Shown piece after piece: positions 7,314 to 15,255 of a stretch of DNA of 36,333 bases. The number at the start of each line of letters is the position of its first letter. The first letter of the stretch is position 1. Source of the stretch: Gammaproteobacteria bacterium (GTDB lineage: Bacteria > Pseudomonadota > Gammaproteobacteria > GCA-001735895); contig JANTFY010000002.1 of NCBI GenBank assembly GCA_024763185.1, positions 1-36,333 of the forward strand, given 5' to 3'. The position numbers and the translations under genes were made by a program. The notes under the pieces were generated by a model, which was given only the letters and a program-made list of their open reading frames with translations, did no database searches and was not told the DNA's origin.

Positions 7314-9245
7314 TTATTTTTTATCGTCGTCTTTGACTTCTTCAAATTCAGCATCAACCACGTCATCATCGGCTTTTCCGGCATTGGCATCGCTGGCATT
7401 TTGCGCTTCGCCTGCCGCTTCACCGGCATTGGCCGCGTAAGCTTTTTCGGCGAGCTTGCCTGAGGCTTCCGCGAGTGCCTTGGTCTTGGCTTCGATATCA
7501 TCCTTGTCACTGCCTTCCAGTGCCTTCTTAAGATCGGCCACGGCGCTTTCAATAGCGTCCTTGTCTGAGGCTTCAACCTGCTCACCCAGATCCTTCAACG
7601 ACTTTTCAGTCGCATGAATCATGGCTTCCGCCTGGTTACGAACCTCAACCAGTTCACGTACCTTGCGGTCTTCATCGGCATGCGCTTCGGCATCCTTGAT
7701 CATCTTATCGACTTCGTCATCGGACAGGCCGGAAGAAGCCTTGATCACGATCTTTTGCTCCTTGCCGGTTGCCTTGTCTTTGGCCGATACATGCAGAATA
7801 CCGTTGGCATCGATATCGAAAGTTACTTCGATTTGTGGAATACCACGCTGAGCCGGTGGAATATCCGACAGGTCAAAACGACCCAGTGATTTGTTAGCCG
7901 AGGCCACTTCACGCTCACCCTGCAGTACATGCACGGTTACCGCGGTCTGGTTATCTTCAGCCGTTGAGAAAGTTTGCGATGCCTTGGTCGGAATCGTGGT
8001 GTTTTTCTCGATCAGCTTGGTCATCACGCCACCCAGGGTTTCGATACCCAGAGACAGCGGGGTGACATCCAGCAGCAATACATCTTTTACATCACCAGAC
8101 AACACACCACCCTGGATTGCGGCACCGGTTGCAACCGCTTCATCAGGATTGACATCTCGGCGCGATTCCTTACCAAAGAAGTCTTTAACTACTTCCTGAA
8201 CCTTGGGCATACGGGTCTGACCACCTACCAGGATGACGTCATCGATTTCGGAAACCGATAAACCGGCATCGTCAAGAGCCACCTTCAAAGGATCGATGGT
8301 ACGTGCAATCAGGTCATCAACCAGCGATTCCAGCTTGGCACGGGTAATCTTCAGGGTCAGGTGCTTGGGGCCTGTGGCATCGGCGGTGATATAAGGCAGA
8401 TTGACGTCTGTCTGGGTTGCTGAAGACAGTTCGATCTTGGCTTTTTCTGCTGCCTCTTTCAGACGCTGCATGGCCAGGGGGTCACCGCGCAGGTCCATGC
8501 CCTGCTCTTTCTTGAATTCATCCGCCAGGTAATCAATCAGACGCAGGTCGAAATCTTCACCACCAAGGAAGGTATCACCATTGGTTGAAAGCACTTCAAA
8601 CTGGTGTTCGCCATCGATTTCTGCCACCTCGATAATGGATATATCAAAGGTACCACCACCCAGATCGTATACCGCCAGTTTCTTATCACCGGTTGCCTTG
8701 TCCATACCGTACGCAAGTGCCGCTGCGGTAGGCTCATTGATGATACGTTTAACTTCCAGACCGGCGATCTTGCCGGCATCCTTGGTTGCCTGTCGTTGAG
8801 AGTCATTGAAATAGGCCGGAACGGTAATGACAGCCTCGGTGACTTCTTCACCCAGGTATTCCTCGGCGGTTTTTTTCATTTTCTGAAGTACGCGGGCAGA
8901 CACTTCCGGTGGCGCCATTTTCTTGCCTTTGGCTTCAACCCAGGCATCGCCATTGTCAGCCTTCAAGATGGTGTATGGCACCAGCTCAATATCTTTTTGC
9001 ACCGCCGGTTCATCAAAATTACGACCGATCAATCGTTTAACCGCGAATAAAGTATCTTTAGGGTTGGTCACAGCCTGGCGTTTTGCAGACTGACCTACCA
9101 GCACTTCACCATCGTCTGTAAACGCCACGATGGAAGGTGTTGTGCGATCACCTTCACTGTTTTCGATGACCTTTGGTTTATCACCTTCCATCACGGATAC
9201 ACATGAGTTGGTGGTGCCCAGGTCAATACCGATAATTTTTCCCAT
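7314..9245 (-). CDS. dnaK: Chaperone protein DnaK (Hsp70)
   Basis: This ATP-driven chaperone works with DnaJ and GrpE. The 643-residue length is normal. The ATPase domain (about 1-385) shows GIDLGTTNSCVSVMEG, the phosphate loop AVYDLGGGTFDISI and the adenosine motif VILVGGQTRMP. The substrate-binding domain follows, including LLLDVTPLSLGIET. The helical lid ends in an Ala/Asp-rich tail that closes with EEVKDDDKK. The gene has its own sigma32-type promoter at 9288-9315, so heat-shock induction is expected independently of hrcA-grpE upstream. Confidence 0.99.
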   Translation of the reverse strand: MGKIIGIDLGTTNSCVSVMEGDKPKVIENSEGDRTTPSIVAFTDDGEVLVGQSAKRQAVTNPKDTLFAVKRLIGRNFDEPAVQKDIELVPYTILKADNGDAWVEAKGKKMAPPEVSARVLQKMKKTAEEYLGEEVTEAVITVPAYFNDSQRQATKDAGKIAGLEVKRIINEPTAAALAYGMDKATGDKKLAVYDLGGGTFDISIIEVAEIDGEHQFEVLSTNGDTFLGGEDFDLRLIDYLADEFKKEQGMDLRGDPLAMQRLKEAAEKAKIELSSATQTDVNLPYITADATGPKHLTLKITRAKLESLVDDLIARTIDPLKVALDDAGLSVSEIDDVILVGGQTRMPKVQEVVKDFFGKESRRDVNPDEAVATGAAIQGGVLSGDVKDVLLLDVTPLSLGIETLGGVMTKLIEKNTTIPTKASQTFSTAEDNQTAVTVHVLQGEREVASANKSLGRFDLSDIPPAQRGIPQIEVTFDIDANGILHVSAKDKATGKEQKIVIKASSGLSDDEVDKMIKDAEAHADEDRKVRELVEVRNQAEAMIHATEKSLKDLGEQVEASDKDAIESAVADLKKALEGSDKDDIEAKTKALAEASGKLAEKAYAANAGEAAGEAQNASDANAGKADDDVVDAEFEEVKDDDKK

Positions 9246-9287
9246 AATAAAATCTCCGAATTTTTTAATAATTTAAACTTGTAACAA

Positions 9288-9315
9288 AAGTAGGGGCTTT
9301 TTCAGCGCTTTCAAG
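9288..9315 (-). promoter_or_regulatory. Sigma32 (heat-shock) promoter of dnaK
   Basis: On the minus strand the -35 element CTTGAAA (9309-9315) and the -10 element CCCCTACTT (9288-9296) are separated by 12 bases. This agrees with the sigma32 consensus CTTGAAA ... CCCCAT-T. The -10 element ends 43 bases before the dnaK ATG. No CIRCE operator overlaps it. Confidence 0.8.
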
Positions 9316-9333
9316 CCCGTGCGAGGTGTTTTT

Positions 9334-9930
9334 TTAAGTCGATTTTTGCTTGCTCACCACAACCATGGCCGGCCTGATCAAGCGATCATTTAACAGATAA
9401 CCTTTTTGCATTACGTTAAGTACCGTATTGGGTTCAGCCTCTTCGTCTTCCTGCATCGACATCGCCTGGTGATGTTCTGGATTGAATTTTTCACCCAGCG
9501 GATCGACCGGGGTAATACCATTTTTTTCCAGCGTTTTGATGAACATGTCCATGGTCATACTCATGCCTTCCCTGATCGAATCGAGACTGGCATTTTCGGC
9601 TTCTGTGGCCTGCATGCCCAGTTCCATACTGTCGGTAACCGGTAGCAAGGATTCAACAAAGCCCTTAACCGCGTATTTATGTGCATTTTCAATATCACGT
9701 TGAGCACGCTTGCGATTGTTTTCTATCTCCGCATTCAGCCGCATGATCTGTTCCCAGTAATCTTTGATCGTGGCCTGGGCCTTGGCCAGTTCAACGGACA
9801 GGTCCTCATCAGTGCCCTGCGAATCTGCTTGTACGGTTTCGTTGTCCGCACTTTCCTGAGCGAGGTTTTCCAGGTTTTCACTTTGTGCAGGATCCTGATC
9901 CTGCTGAGATTTCATCGATTCTGATGACAT
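9334..9930 (-). CDS. grpE: Nucleotide exchange factor GrpE
   Basis: GrpE releases ADP from DnaK and acts as a thermosensor. The 198-residue protein has an acidic, Gln/Asp-rich disordered N-terminus (about 1-45). A long dimer coiled coil follows (LAKAQATIKDYWEQIMRLNA, then NNRKRAQRDIENAHKYA). The C-terminal beta-wing contains GITPVDPLGEKFNPEHHQAM and VLNVMQKGYLLNDRLIRPA, both family signatures. The ATG at 9930 has GGAGACC six bases upstream. It lies 52 bases after hrcA and 88 bases before dnaK, on one strand, as in many hrcA-containing gammaproteobacteria. Confidence 0.97.
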   Translation of the reverse strand: MSSESMKSQQDQDPAQSENLENLAQESADNETVQADSQGTDEDLSVELAKAQATIKDYWEQIMRLNAEIENNRKRAQRDIENAHKYAVKGFVESLLPVTDSMELGMQATEAENASLDSIREGMSMTMDMFIKTLEKNGITPVDPLGEKFNPEHHQAMSMQEDEEAEPNTVLNVMQKGYLLNDRLIRPAMVVVSKQKST

Positions 9931-9982
9931 AAAAAAGGTCTCCGTAAAGAGGTCTGTTTAATTTCCGGGGTTTAAATGTGGG

Positions 9983-11023
9983 TTATTTCGAAGTATTCAA
10001 GGCCGAAGTGAGTAATCGGGCGGTTAAATCCACGGCAGGGATCACTTTTTCATAGGCAATACGTGTCGGACCAATTACGCCCACTACGCCGATGACCTCG
10101 TTATTGACGCTATACGGCGCTCCAATCACCGCGCAATCGGATAACACGCTGTAACCGGATTCGCTGCCGATAAAGATTTCTACACCTTTGGCTTCTGAAC
10201 AGCCGTCAAGAATATGCAACAGGTCGCGCTTCTGGTTAAAGATTTCGAACAATTCACGCAAGGTCTTGATATCTGACAATTCGGCAAACTGTAACAGATT
10301 CGATTCGCCAGACATCAGTAACGCATCTTCGTCCGTCTCACCACACACCGCCCCCATCACTTCCAGCACCGATTCGGTAATTCGATTGACATCATCCCGA
10401 TGCTGTCTGATTTCAGCCAACAACTGGTTCTTGGCCTGTTTAAAATCATTGCCTATCAGGTAGTGACTCAACAGGCGTTCGATTTCGGTCAACTCCAGGT
10501 CACTATACTCGCGATCGGTCTGTATGACCTTGTTATGAACCTGATCGGCATTGACTACCAGTATTACCAGAATGCGCCGATCCGACAATTTCATGAACTC
10601 AATATGGCGAACCTTGACGTGGGCCTGTTTGGAAACACTGATCAGCCCCGTCAGGTGGGTCACCTGGGAAATCATGTTGGATGCGGTCTGTATCAGGTCG
10701 GTGGATGTCTTGTCCTCACTAAAAGCTTCATTCATCAAACGTTGTGCTGACTTTCCTAAATCCCTGACTTCCAATAAACTATCGATAAATAATCGGTACC
10801 CAGCCTGGGTCGGTATGCGTCCGGCTGATGTATGCGGAGAATCGACCAGGCCCATGTCTTCCAGTCGCGCCATGATATTGCGAATGGTTGCGGAACTGAC
10901 ATCGAGTCCTGAATGTTGCGCCAGGCTCTTGGAGCCTACGGGCTGACCATCGCTGGTATAGGACTGAATAAGATACCTGAGTAGTGTCTGGGCACGTTCG
11001 TCAAGATCGTAACTTTGTGTCAT
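9983..11023 (-). CDS. hrcA: Heat-inducible transcription repressor HrcA
   Basis: HrcA represses heat-shock operons by binding CIRCE operators and depends on GroEL for activity. From ATG 11023 the protein has 346 residues, the usual size; an upstream in-frame start (11083) would add about 20 residues that family members lack. The winged-helix domain begins DERAQTLLRYLIQSYTSDGQ and includes PVGSKSL and SATIRNIMARLEDMGLV. The GAF-like sensor domain ends with VIGVVGVIGPTRIAYEKVIP. It is divergent from nadK with 74 bases between starts. No CIRCE palindrome is visible in this window, so its targets (perhaps groESL) must lie elsewhere. Confidence 0.95.
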   Translation of the reverse strand: MTQSYDLDERAQTLLRYLIQSYTSDGQPVGSKSLAQHSGLDVSSATIRNIMARLEDMGLVDSPHTSAGRIPTQAGYRLFIDSLLEVRDLGKSAQRLMNEAFSEDKTSTDLIQTASNMISQVTHLTGLISVSKQAHVKVRHIEFMKLSDRRILVILVVNADQVHNKVIQTDREYSDLELTEIERLLSHYLIGNDFKQAKNQLLAEIRQHRDDVNRITESVLEVMGAVCGETDEDALLMSGESNLLQFAELSDIKTLRELFEIFNQKRDLLHILDGCSEAKGVEIFIGSESGYSVLSDCAVIGAPYSVNNEVIGVVGVIGPTRIAYEKVIPAVDLTARLLTSALNTSK

Positions 11024-11097
11024 GGGTTTGTAATCGTAAATCGCGCTGCTTTCAAATCTGTAAATTGTAAACTGATAAACCATCCTGTAAATAGCTT

Positions 11098-11970
11098 ATG
11101 CTGAAGTCATCTTTTAACACCATCGGTTTAATTATACGCCAGCACAGCTCTGAGCATGGGGAGGCGATAGAGCAGATTTGCCATTCAATATCCAAACATG
11201 GTGAATTATTGATTCACCATCTGGATCAGGACATCGTACCTTCCTGTTATCCACCCTCACCCATTCGCCAAATCGGTGAACAGGCCGACCTGGTGGTATC
11301 TGTAGGTGGTGATGGTACATTACTGACCGCGGCCAGATATATGGTCGATTATGAAATTCCTCTGGTCGGTATCAACCTGGGCAGACTTGGATTTCTGGCC
11401 GATGTCACCATGGCTGAACTGGATCAGCATATCGCTTCAATCTTTAACGGGAACTACAGTGTCGAAAAACGTTTTCTGCTGGATGGTGAGATCCTGCTGG
11501 CGAACGCTGAGCAACAGACTCATCGAGCCCTGAATGACATTATTCTGCATAGCCACGAATCCATAAGCATGATCGAATTCGAAGTTTTTTCTGACGATCA
11601 ACTTATTAACAAACAACGTGCGGATGGCTTGATCGTGGCCACGCCAACGGGTTCTACGGCCTACGCCTTATCTGGAGGCGGCCCCATTCTTCATCCCGGG
11701 CTGGATACACTGGCTCTGGTCCCGATCTGCCCTCACACCCTGAGCAACCGCCCGATTGTATTACCTTCAGAACAGTGTATTGAAATTCGCCTGAGCAAAC
11801 CGGGAATGGAAGGTCGTTTGAGTTTTGACGGACAGACCCGGGGTATTCTGAACTTTGAGGATAAAATTAAAATAACCCGTCATCAGCGCGAAATCACACT
11901 GTTACACCCGGCCGATTATGATTACTTTCACATTTTACGAGCCAAACTCAACTGGAGTAACCAACCCTGA
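11098..11970 (+). CDS. nadK: NAD kinase
   Basis: This enzyme phosphorylates NAD to NADP and so sets the NADP pool. The 290-residue protein has the catalytic GGDGT motif in VVSVGGDGTLL, then INLGRLGFLADV, RADGLIVATPTGSTAYALSGGGP and LSNRPIVLP, all family landmarks. The ATG at 11098 is the first good start. The stop overlaps the recN start by one base (TGATG), so the two genes are translationally coupled. The gene order hrcA, nadK, recN is common in gammaproteobacteria. Confidence 0.97.
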   Translation: MLKSSFNTIGLIIRQHSSEHGEAIEQICHSISKHGELLIHHLDQDIVPSCYPPSPIRQIGEQADLVVSVGGDGTLLTAARYMVDYEIPLVGINLGRLGFLADVTMAELDQHIASIFNGNYSVEKRFLLDGEILLANAEQQTHRALNDIILHSHESISMIEFEVFSDDQLINKQRADGLIVATPTGSTAYALSGGGPILHPGLDTLALVPICPHTLSNRPIVLPSEQCIEIRLSKPGMEGRLSFDGQTRGILNFEDKIKITRHQREITLLHPADYDYFHILRAKLNWSNQP

Positions 11971-13643
11971 TGCTGGATTCGATAGTCATTAACAATTTCA
12001 CCATTATCGATCGCAACCACATTGAGTTTAATCCCGGCATGACGGCCTTAACCGGTGAAACCGGTGCCGGTAAATCGATCTTACTGGATGCCATAAAACT
12101 GGTTCTGGGAGACCGCGCTGACAGTGACACGGTAAAAAGTGGTGCGGATAAAGCCGATATCACGGTGGGTTTTGATCTCACTTCACGTGAGCAGGCAAGG
12201 CATTGGTTAAAACAGAATGAACTGGACAATGACGGGGAATGTCTGATTCGGCGGGTTGTTCAGGCCAATGGACGCAGCAAGGCATTTATTAATGGCACCC
12301 CTGCGACGTTAAACCAACTAAAGATCCTGGGTGAAATGCTGGTGGATTTGCACGGCCAGCACGAACACCAGTCACTGCAAAAACCGCTCGTTCAACAGCA
12401 ATTGCTGGATGGCATGTTAGCGGACCAGGATCTGTTAACTGAAACCCGTTATCGCTTTGCCGAATGGAAACAATTGGCTGAACTGAAGGCCCAGGCGCTT
12501 GATCAATCTGCCGAGAAACAACAGCGTATCGATCTGTTAAAACTGTATACCCGTGAATTACAGGAGCTTGATTTAAAAGTCGGTGAGTTCCAGGACCTGC
12601 AGGACGAATACAACCGTTTATCCCATGCCGGCCAGATCATGCAGAGCATGTCTTCGATCATTGGCGATCTTTATGAACAGGAAGACTTTAATATCCAAAG
12701 CCGCTTATCGGCATGTTCATTGCTATTACAACAGCTCACCGAACTGGATTCCTCACTGGGTGAGCCGGACGAGTTGTTAAAAAATGCCCTGATACAAATT
12801 GAAGAAGCCGCATCGGAATTACGCAGCTATCACGACAACATTGATCTTGATCCTGCAAGACTGGACTGGTTAAACAACCGTATAAACGAGGCCCAGGGAT
12901 TGGCCAGAAAACATCAACTGGATGCTGATCAATTACCTGAATTCATGCAAAATCTGGAGCTGGAACTCGAACAGTTGCAGTTGAGTGAGCAGGATATTGA
13001 AAAAATCGATGAGCGCCTGAATGCTGCCGAACAGCAATATCTGTCAAGTGCACGCCAGCTATCGGACATGCGCAAGGAAACGGCGTTGAAATTGTCCGGG
13101 CAGATCAGTGCAGAAATGCAAACCCTGGGCATGCAGGGCGGACAATTTGAAATTCAGCTCACCCGCGATGAAAACCCGCAGCACTTCAGCCGCGATGGTG
13201 TCGACAAGATTGTTTTTCTGGTCAGTGCCAATCCCGGGCAGCCCCTGAAACCCATGAGCCGGGTTGCCTCGGGTGGAGAACTGTCTCGAATCAGTCTGGC
13301 CATACAGGTTATTTTAAGTGAGTCCAGCCTTATTCCGACCCTGATATTTGATGAAGTCGATAGTGGTATAGGTGGAGGTATTGCCGAGGTCGTCGGCCGT
13401 AAACTGCGCCAGATTGCCCTTAATCGCCAGGTTTTTTGTGTCACTCACCTGCCCCAGGTTGCATCGCAGGCGCATCATCACTACCAGGTCACGAAAACCA
13501 AAACGGATTCAACCACCACCACCGAGGTGGTAACGTTGGATCAGCAGCAACGCCTGGAAGAGATTGCCCGTATGCTTGGCGGTATGACCATCACCAACCA
13601 GACCCGTGCGCATGCCCAGGAAATGTTAGACAGTGTAGTCTGA
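11970..13643 (+). CDS. recN: DNA repair protein RecN
   Basis: RecN is an SMC-like ATPase that helps join broken DNA ends in double-strand break repair. The 557-residue protein has Walker A as GETGAGKSILLDA near residue 30, a long central coiled coil rich in Gln/Leu/Glu, the ABC signature VASGGELSRISLA and Walker B as TLIFDEVDSGIGGG. FCVTHLPQVASQA follows. The size is normal. It starts inside the nadK stop codon and converges on fur, with 33 bases between stops and no clear terminator. I see no convincing LexA box, and nadK would have to carry the promoter. Confidence 0.97.
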   Translation: MLDSIVINNFTIIDRNHIEFNPGMTALTGETGAGKSILLDAIKLVLGDRADSDTVKSGADKADITVGFDLTSREQARHWLKQNELDNDGECLIRRVVQANGRSKAFINGTPATLNQLKILGEMLVDLHGQHEHQSLQKPLVQQQLLDGMLADQDLLTETRYRFAEWKQLAELKAQALDQSAEKQQRIDLLKLYTRELQELDLKVGEFQDLQDEYNRLSHAGQIMQSMSSIIGDLYEQEDFNIQSRLSACSLLLQQLTELDSSLGEPDELLKNALIQIEEAASELRSYHDNIDLDPARLDWLNNRINEAQGLARKHQLDADQLPEFMQNLELELEQLQLSEQDIEKIDERLNAAEQQYLSSARQLSDMRKETALKLSGQISAEMQTLGMQGGQFEIQLTRDENPQHFSRDGVDKIVFLVSANPGQPLKPMSRVASGGELSRISLAIQVILSESSLIPTLIFDEVDSGIGGGIAEVVGRKLRQIALNRQVFCVTHLPQVASQAHHHYQVTKTKTDSTTTTEVVTLDQQQRLEEIARMLGGMTITNQTRAHAQEMLDSVV

Positions 13644-13676
13644 TAACTGCCCCGCTAGTGCCTGAATTGTTTGCTA

Positions 13677-14078
13677 TTAATCTTCAAAGTGCCCGTATAA
13701 CACCATGGTATGATCAGTCACCTTGAAACCGTGCTCGCGGGCAATTTCCTTTTGTCTTTTTTCAATAACTTCGTCATAAAATTCGACCACTTTACCGGTT
13801 TTAACATCCACCAGATGATCATGATGTTCGCCATCGTTCAACTCAAAGATGGCATGCCCTCCTTCAAAATGATGTCTCGTCACCAGTCCGGCCGCTTCAA
13901 ATTGTGTCAAGACCCGGTATACCGTGGCCAGCGCAATTTCTTCACCCGCATCCAACAGCATTTTATAAATATCTTCCGCCTTGAGATGGCGTTCATTGTT
14001 GTTTTCCAGCAGATCCAGTATTTTCATCCTGGGTAATGTGACTTTTAAACCTGCTTTCTTTAATTCAGAAGTTTCCAT
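13677..14078 (-). CDS. fur: Ferric uptake regulator Fur
   Basis: Fur is the iron-responsive repressor of uptake genes. The 133-residue protein has the winged helix (LKVTLPRMKILDLLE, ALATVYRVLTQFEAAGLV) and the regulatory metal site HHDH at about residues 86-89. The CxxC structural zinc pair present in E. coli Fur (CLDCGKV) is replaced by VDVKTGKV. The same loss is known in Pseudomonas-type Fur proteins, which work without it. The gene is divergent from bamE, an arrangement frequent in gammaproteobacteria. No clear Fur box is visible in the 74-base intergenic region. Confidence 0.95.
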   Translation of the reverse strand: METSELKKAGLKVTLPRMKILDLLENNNERHLKAEDIYKMLLDAGEEIALATVYRVLTQFEAAGLVTRHHFEGGHAIFELNDGEHHDHLVDVKTGKVVEFYDEVIEKRQKEIAREHGFKVTDHTMVLYGHFED

Positions 14079-14152
14079 AGCGATAGTTAGATTGCTGTTT
14101 ATGATGATGCCAGATAAACTCTGCGTGCTTTCAATAGAGAACCCAAACAGAC

Positions 14153-14458
14153 ATGCGTAAACTGGCTTTATTTTTTTCAGGATTTGTTATTATAACATTG
14201 CAGGCTTGTGTTTACCGCATGGATATTCCGCAAGGTAATGAAATTGATCCAGCCAGCCTGGATCAGTTAAAAATTGGCATGACCCGAAGCCAGGTTATTT
14301 ACCTGTTGGGGGATGCCGCCATCAATGATCACTATCATGCTAACCAGGCACATTACGTTTATTATCTATACAACGGCAAAGAAAAAACATCCGAAACAAA
14401 AACCTTGATCCTGACCTACCAGGACGACATTTTGACTAATATTGAAGGCTCAATGTAA
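14153..14458 (+). CDS. bamE: Outer-membrane assembly lipoprotein BamE (SmpA/OmlA)
   Basis: BamE is a small lipoprotein of the BAM complex that inserts beta-barrel proteins into the outer membrane. The 101-residue protein has a signal peptide with the lipobox LQAC (Cys19). The fold signatures LDQLKIGMTRSQVIYLLGDA and YVYYLYNGKE follow, with the closing strand TLILTYQDDILTNIEG. It converges on rnfH, and a hairpin overlapping both stop codons lies between them (14456-14475). Confidence 0.95.
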   Translation: MRKLALFFSGFVIITLQACVYRMDIPQGNEIDPASLDQLKIGMTRSQVIYLLGDAAINDHYHANQAHYVYYLYNGKEKTSETKTLILTYQDDILTNIEGSM

Positions 14459-14475
14459 TCCCCAGCTCTGGATTA
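14456..14475. terminator. Two-way terminator hairpin covering the stop codons of bamE and rnfH
   Basis: TAAT, a two-base bulge, CCAG, a two-base loop, CTGG and ATTA form a compact hairpin. Its outer ends are the stop codons of the two convergent genes, TAA of bamE at 14456-14458 and TAA of rnfH at 14473-14475. On the plus strand CTGTTCTTTTTC follows. The stem is short, so efficiency is uncertain. Confidence 0.5.
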
Positions 14476-14811
14476 CTGTTCTTTTTCATCGTCCTGAGTT
14501 TCTTTACCACCACCTTTTTTGGTACGCAGGCCCTTGGCAGCGCGCTGCTTTCGTACTTCCTTGGGATCAGCGATTAAAGGACGATAAATTTCTATACGGT
14601 CACCATTTTCCATCTTATGATCGGGTCGCACCGCCTTACCGAATATACCTATATCACAAGCCTGTTTATCAATTTCAGGAAAGTACTGATCGATATCTGA
14701 CTGTATAACCGCTTCCCTGGGAGTGATGTCTGCTGGCACCGTGCTTTCCAGTATCATTTGGCGTTGTGGCGTTGCGTAGGCAATTTCAATCTGAATGGTC
14801 TCGTTTTGCAT
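14473..14811 (-). CDS. rnfH: RnfH family ubiquitin-like protein
   Basis: This 112-residue protein belongs to the RnfH/UPF0125 group, which has a beta-grasp (ubiquitin-like) fold. Landmarks are IQIEIAYATPQRQMI, VGIFGK-like IGIFGKAVRPDHKMENGDRIEIYRPL and DPKEVRKQRA. The C-terminal 25 residues are charged and probably disordered. Its biochemical role is not settled; despite the name it is often unlinked to rnf genes. It follows ratA with three bases between them, the ratA-rnfH pairing seen widely in gammaproteobacteria. Confidence 0.93.
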   Translation of the reverse strand: MQNETIQIEIAYATPQRQMILESTVPADITPREAVIQSDIDQYFPEIDKQACDIGIFGKAVRPDHKMENGDRIEIYRPLIADPKEVRKQRAAKGLRTKKGGGKETQDDEKEQ

Positions 14812-14814
14812 GAC

Positions 14815-15255
14815 TTATGGTTGATTTCTATAGAGTTGATGAGCGCGCTGGCAAAACGCATCCACCAGTGAGTTGGCAATCTGGGTAAAAAGCGGTCCAA
14901 TTAATGTACTGACGATGCGGTTGGAAAATTCAAAATCCAGTTTTAATTCTATCTTGCTGCCCTGTTCTGATAAATCGGTAAAACCCCAGTTTCCCTGTAG
15001 CACTTTAAAAGGTCCATTGACCAGGTTTATGTCTATGGATTTACCAGGTTGTAGCCGGTTTCGCGTGGTGAAACTGTGGTTGAGCCTGCCCTTTTTCATC
15101 GTTATAGAGGCTTCCATGGTGGTGTCTGATTGAGACAGTATTTCACTGTTGGCACACCAGGGTAAAAACTGAGGATAAGCTTCGACATCATTGACTATAT
15201 CGTACATCTGGTTGGCACTGTAGGGCATCAGTGCATGGCGGTAAATCGACGTCAT
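14815..15255 (-). CDS. ratA: RatA/PasT-type START-domain protein (COQ10-like)
   Basis: The 146-residue protein is a polyketide cyclase/START-like lipid-binding fold. Landmarks are ALMPYSANQMYDIVNDVEAYPQFLPWCANSEI and GPFKVLQGNWGFTDL, with the C-terminal helix FTQIANSLVDAFCQRAHQLY. In E. coli, RatA was described as blocking 70S ribosome assembly. The eukaryotic relative COQ10 binds ubiquinone, so its physiological role is debated. Its start overlaps the stop of the NSS transporter (ATGA), suggesting coupled translation. The usual smpB neighbour is not present on this side. Confidence 0.93.
   Translation of the reverse strand: MTSIYRHALMPYSANQMYDIVNDVEAYPQFLPWCANSEILSQSDTTMEASITMKKGRLNHSFTTRNRLQPGKSIDINLVNGPFKVLQGNWGFTDLSEQGSKIELKLDFEFSNRIVSTLIGPLFTQIANSLVDAFCQRAHQLYRNQP

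Noticed and set aside
7301..8851. Long open frames antisense to or out of frame with dnaK
   Set aside because: They are shadows of a highly conserved, codon-biased gene.
9931..10000. Possible second sigma32 promoter before grpE (CTTCGAA ... CCCCGGAAA)
   Set aside because: The -35 element has an extra base and the -10 element is poor; without start-site data it is too weak to list.
11024..11083. Longer HrcA start at 11083
   Set aside because: It would add about 20 residues not seen in the family; ATG 11023 gives the typical beginning.
11024..11097. CIRCE operator between hrcA and nadK
   Set aside because: I looked for TTAGCACTC and GAGTGCTAA arms here and upstream of grpE and dnaK and found none.
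14079..14152. Fur box between fur and bamE
   Set aside because: No convincing match to GATAATGATAATCATTATC is visible; only scattered GAT and ATG triplets.
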